Shown one piece after another: positions 8,341 through 10,000 of a DNA stretch of 10,000 bases (its first letter is position 1; the number at the start of each line of letters is the position of its first letter). The notes beneath the pieces were generated by a model that had not been told where the DNA came from, made no database searches, and worked only from the letters and a program-made list of their open reading frames with translations. The translations under genes were made by a program, and so were the position numbers. This stretch comes from Thiobacillus sp. (GTDB lineage: Bacteria; Pseudomonadota; Gammaproteobacteria; Burkholderiales; Thiobacillaceae). The DNA lies in assembly GCA_020217265.1 (NCBI GenBank), contig JAIWOS010000083.1:1-10000 (forward strand), written 5' to 3'.

Positions 8341-8366
8341 GCGCTATGTCTGTCCGGTGCGGCCGG

Positions 8367-8372
8367 TATAAT
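8367..8372 (+). promoter_or_regulatory. Candidate -10 element of the ppa promoter
   Basis: A perfect TATAAT hexamer sits in the 64-base gap between the Sel1-repeat gene and ppa, 33 bases before the ppa ATG. A start point about seven bases downstream (near 8379) would leave a leader of about 26 bases. The -35 region at 17-base spacing (8344-8349, ctatgt) matches poorly, and there is no extended -10 TG. The promoter may therefore need an activator or be weak. Read-through from the upstream gene is the alternative, as no clear terminator is seen between them. Confidence 0.45.
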
Positions 8373-8404
8373 GCCTGCTTTCCATTTTCCGGCACACAAC
8401 CCGA

Positions 8405-8953
8405 ATGAGCCTCGACCGCGTCAGTTCCGGCCGCAACCTGCCCGACGATTTCAACGTCATCATCGAAATCCCCGCCCACGGCGAACCCATCAAATACGAA
8501 GTGGACAAGGAGTCCGGCGCGATGTTCGTCGACCGCTTCATGTCCACCGCGATGCATTATCCGTGCAATTACGGCTACATCCCGCACACGCTGTCGGAAG
8601 ACGGCGACCCGGTCGACGTGCTGGTGGTCACCCCGATTCCGCTCATCACCGGCGTGGTGGTGCGCTGCCGCCCGATCGGCATGCTGAAGATGACCGACGA
8701 AGCCGGCGTGGACGCCAAACTGCTGGCTGTGCCGGTAGACAAGCTGTGCGGGCTCTACAAGGGCGTCGAAAAGCCCGGCGACCTGCAACCCTTGTTGCTG
8801 GCGCAGATCTCGCACTTTTTCGAGCACTACAAGGATCTGGAAAAGGGCAAATGGGTCAAGGTCGAGGGCTGGGTCGGCGCAGACGAGGCGCGGGCCGAAA
8901 TCATGGCCGGCGTCGAGCGCTACCGCGATGCCAAGGACAAGCCGGCGTTCTGA
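8405..8953 (+). CDS. ppa: Inorganic pyrophosphatase (family I, soluble)
   Basis: This cytoplasmic enzyme hydrolyses pyrophosphate to two phosphates, pulling biosynthetic reactions and, in sulfur bacteria, steps that release or use pyrophosphate. The 182-residue length is normal for the hexameric bacterial type. The family signature D-G-D-P-V-D-V is at 66-72. The known E. coli active-site set appears intact at an offset of one: E21, K30, R44, Y56, D66, D68, D71, D98, D103, K105, Y142 and K143. The start is supported by the conserved MSLDRV opening of betaproteobacterial relatives, although no Shine-Dalgarno sequence precedes it (the bases before the ATG are cacacaacccga). The stop TGA overlaps the ATG of the next gene by one base. 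Nothing looks damaged. Confidence 0.97.
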   Translation: MSLDRVSSGRNLPDDFNVIIEIPAHGEPIKYEVDKESGAMFVDRFMSTAMHYPCNYGYIPHTLSEDGDPVDVLVVTPIPLITGVVVRCRPIGMLKMTDEAGVDAKLLAVPVDKLCGLYKGVEKPGDLQPLLLAQISHFFEHYKDLEKGKWVKVEGWVGADEARAEIMAGVERYRDAKDKPAF

Positions 8954-9504
8954 TGAAAGTCTGCATCGTTTCCGACTCGCACGACAACCGGCGCCTGCTG
9001 GGCGCGGCGGTCGAGCACGCCAAGGCGCACGGGGCGGAAGCGGTGCTGCACTGCGGTGACGTGGTCGCGCCGACCACGCTGCGCGTCCTGCAAAAGTACG
9101 AACTGCCGGTGCACGTGATCCACGGCAACAACACCGGCGACCTCTACAACATGACGCGGCTCGCCGCCGAATCGAACAGCGTCATCCGCTACCATGGCCA
9201 GGACGCTGCCTTCACGCTGGCCGACCGCAATCTCTTCCTCGTGCATTACCCTCACTACGCGCACGCGCTTGCCTGCACTGGCGACTATGACCTGGTGTGC
9301 TGCGGTCACGACCACAAATCCAGCGTGACTCAGGTCGCCAACATGAAGGGCGGTCACACCTGGCTGGTCAACCCGGGCACCGTCGGCGGCGTCGGCGCGC
9401 CGCCCACCTACATCATGGCCGATCTTGCCGCGATGACGTTCGACATCGTTGCCGTCGAGGCTGCCCCCGCCTCGATCCTGCCGCCGGTCACGCCGCACGT
9501 CTGA
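8953..9504 (+). CDS. YfcE/MJ0936-type metallophosphoesterase
   Basis: This 183-residue protein is a small calcineurin-like phosphoesterase; relatives hydrolyse phosphodiesters with two bound metal ions, often Mn or Ni. Metal-site motifs appear in order: D8-x-H10 (VSDSHDN), G35-D36 (HCGDVV), G58-N59 (HGNNTG), H98 (LVHYPH), and G118-H119-D120-H121. A closing NPGTVGG at 140-146 is typical of the YfcE branch. Family members usually read GHTH where this one has GHDH, and a THG-like motif where this one has VHYPH; the ligating histidines are kept. The ATG overlaps the ppa stop as TGATG with no Shine-Dalgarno sequence, so ribosomes finishing ppa probably reinitiate here. The natural substrate cannot be read from the sequence. 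The pairing with pyrophosphatase suggests phosphate metabolism, but that is inference. Confidence 0.9.
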   Translation: MKVCIVSDSHDNRRLLGAAVEHAKAHGAEAVLHCGDVVAPTTLRVLQKYELPVHVIHGNNTGDLYNMTRLAAESNSVIRYHGQDAAFTLADRNLFLVHYPHYAHALACTGDYDLVCCGHDHKSSVTQVANMKGGHTWLVNPGTVGGVGAPPTYIMADLAAMTFDIVAVEAAPASILPPVTPHV

Positions 9505-9556
9505 CGCCTGTCAAGACACTTCGCCTTATTCCCACATAGAAAACTTCGATTGAGAT

Positions 9557-9589
9557 AGCCCGCCCGCGCCGTGGCGAGGGGGTGGGGCT
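9557..9589 (+). terminator. Imperfect GC-rich hairpin after the phosphoesterase gene
   Basis: AGCCC at 9557-9561 can pair with GGGCT at 9585-9589, with further interrupted GC pairing inside (CGC at 9567-9569 with GCG at 9574-9576). It lies 53 bases after the phosphoesterase stop, where a terminator would be expected. There is no run of T after it, so it is at best a weak or factor-assisted terminator. Confidence 0.25.
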
Positions 9590-9633
9590 TGGGAGTACCA
9601 TTTGAGAGATTCGAATCCGGGCTCCAAACCGGC

Positions 9634-9668
9634 TACCTGGAAGGACTCAAAGCCTCCACTTCCGGGTA
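9634..9668 (+). promoter_or_regulatory. Leader hairpin upstream of the qmoA-like gene
   Basis: TACCTGGAAG (9634-9643) pairs over its full ten bases with CTTCCGGGTA (9659-9668), with one G-U pair, enclosing a 15-base loop. The loop holds CCTCCA (9653-9658), exactly complementary to TGGAGG (9696-9701), which contains the core of the downstream ribosome-binding site. A pseudoknot or alternate fold could therefore hide that site. Pairing is seen directly; regulation is inference. No known riboswitch class is recognised. Confidence 0.35.
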
Positions 9669-9696
9669 ATTTCACACGGCTTTGCATCCATCGGAT

Positions 9697-9702
9697 GGAG
9701 GA
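9697..9702 (+). promoter_or_regulatory. Ribosome-binding site of the qmoA-like gene
   Basis: GGAGGA lies four bases before the ATG at 9707 and fixes this start. Its first base also closes a small stem, CATCC-ATC-GGATG (9685-9697), just upstream. Confidence 0.8.
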
Positions 9703-9706
9703 AACA

Positions 9707-10000
9707 ATGACGGAGCATGTTGCGACCAACGAGACGATCCTCGTGGTGGGCGGCGGGATTTCCGGCATGACCGCTGCGCTCGAAGCGGCCGAAACCGGCA
9801 AGAACGTCGTACTGGTCGAAAAGAACCCCGCACTGGGCGGACGCACCTCCCAGCTCTACCGCTATTTTCCCAAGCTGTGTCACCCGACCTGCGGTCTTGA
9901 AATCAATCAGCGCCGACTGAAGAACAATCCCCGCGTGCGCGTGCTGACACTGGCCGAAGTGACCGGCATCGAGGGCGGCACCGGCAACTACACGGCGACG
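9707..10000 (+). CDS. qmoA: QmoA/HdrA-like FAD flavoprotein, 5' part only
   Basis: Only the first 98 residues are inside the window and the frame is still open at the edge. They form an N-terminal FAD-binding Rossmann fold: ILVVGGGISGMTAALEA with the G-x-G-x-x-G turn at 15-20, an acidic residue E38 ending the second strand (VVLVEKN), and the A-L-G-G-R continuation at 42-46. Next comes YRYFPKLCHPTCGLEIN (51-67), the block typical of QmoA and heterodisulfide reductase subunit A. QmoA is part of the membrane complex that exchanges electrons between the quinone pool and APS reductase. In sulfur oxidisers it is thought to run in the direction of sulfite oxidation. The gene has its own strong ribosome-binding site and a 202-base leader region, so it likely opens an operon (qmoB and qmoC or hdrBC genes expected to the right). 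A plain HdrA or QmoB-like role cannot be excluded from this fragment. Confidence 0.8.
   Translation, partial: MTEHVATNETILVVGGGISGMTAALEAAETGKNVVLVEKNPALGGRTSQLYRYFPKLCHPTCGLEINQRRLKNNPRVRVLTLAEVTGIEGGTGNYTAT

Noticed and set aside
8354..8366. CCGG-tgcgg-CCGG as a possible terminator between the Sel1 gene and ppa
   Set aside because: The stem is only four pairs, there is no T tract, and it sits directly on the TATAAT hexamer.
8371..8952. In-frame upstream extension of the phosphoesterase through ppa, starting at the ATG in TATAATG
   Set aside because: The added 194 residues are an out-of-frame reading of ppa with no homology. The phosphoesterase's conserved N-terminus begins at 8953.
9608..9620. 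TTCGAATCC resembling the T-loop of a tRNA
   Set aside because: The flanking bases do not form a five-pair T stem (A-C and A-G mismatches), and no acceptor, anticodon or D arm can be placed. It is explained as part of the GATTCGAATC palindrome at 9608-9617.

Overview
The window reads as a piece of a GC-rich proteobacterial chromosome, most likely from a betaproteobacterium. The inorganic pyrophosphatase has the betaproteobacterial look, opening with MSLDRV, and the right edge holds the start of a QmoA/HdrA-type flavoprotein. That family is typical of dissimilatory sulfur metabolism, so a sulfur-oxidising (Thiobacillus- or Sulfuricella-like) chemolithotroph is the best guess. The taxonomic call is inference from protein resemblance only; no rRNA or tRNA gene is present to anchor it.

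Layout. Positions 16-4669 carry two minus-strand genes in tight order: mfd, the transcription-repair coupling factor, and 10 bases after it a DUF1015-family protein of unknown function. A 134-base divergent gap (4670-4803) separates mfd from a plus-strand gene at 4804-8340. That gene encodes an unusually long exported protein made of about 30 Sel1-type (TPR-like) helical repeats. After a 64-base gap with a perfect TATAAT hexamer come ppa (soluble family I inorganic pyrophosphatase, 8405-8953) and a YfcE/MJ0936-type metallophosphoesterase (8953-9504). The two share one base and are probably translationally coupled. A 202-base gap with several RNA-hairpin candidates (9505-9706) precedes the first 98 codons of a qmoA-like gene, cut by the window end.

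How the genes relate. Mfd and Ppa are housekeeping genes: one clears stalled RNA polymerase and recruits the excision-repair machinery, the other removes pyrophosphate. The pyrophosphatase and phosphoesterase form a small phosphate-hydrolysis pair. The Sel1 protein stands alone, facing away from mfd and with its own strong ribosome-binding site. The qmoA-like gene has its own leader and probably opens a new operon continuing to the right. No CRISPR array, insertion sequence, prophage gene, rRNA or tRNA was seen. The least ordinary items are the giant Sel1 protein, whose cysteines all lie in its last quarter, and the structured leader of the qmoA-like gene, where a hairpin loop is complementary to the ribosome-binding site.
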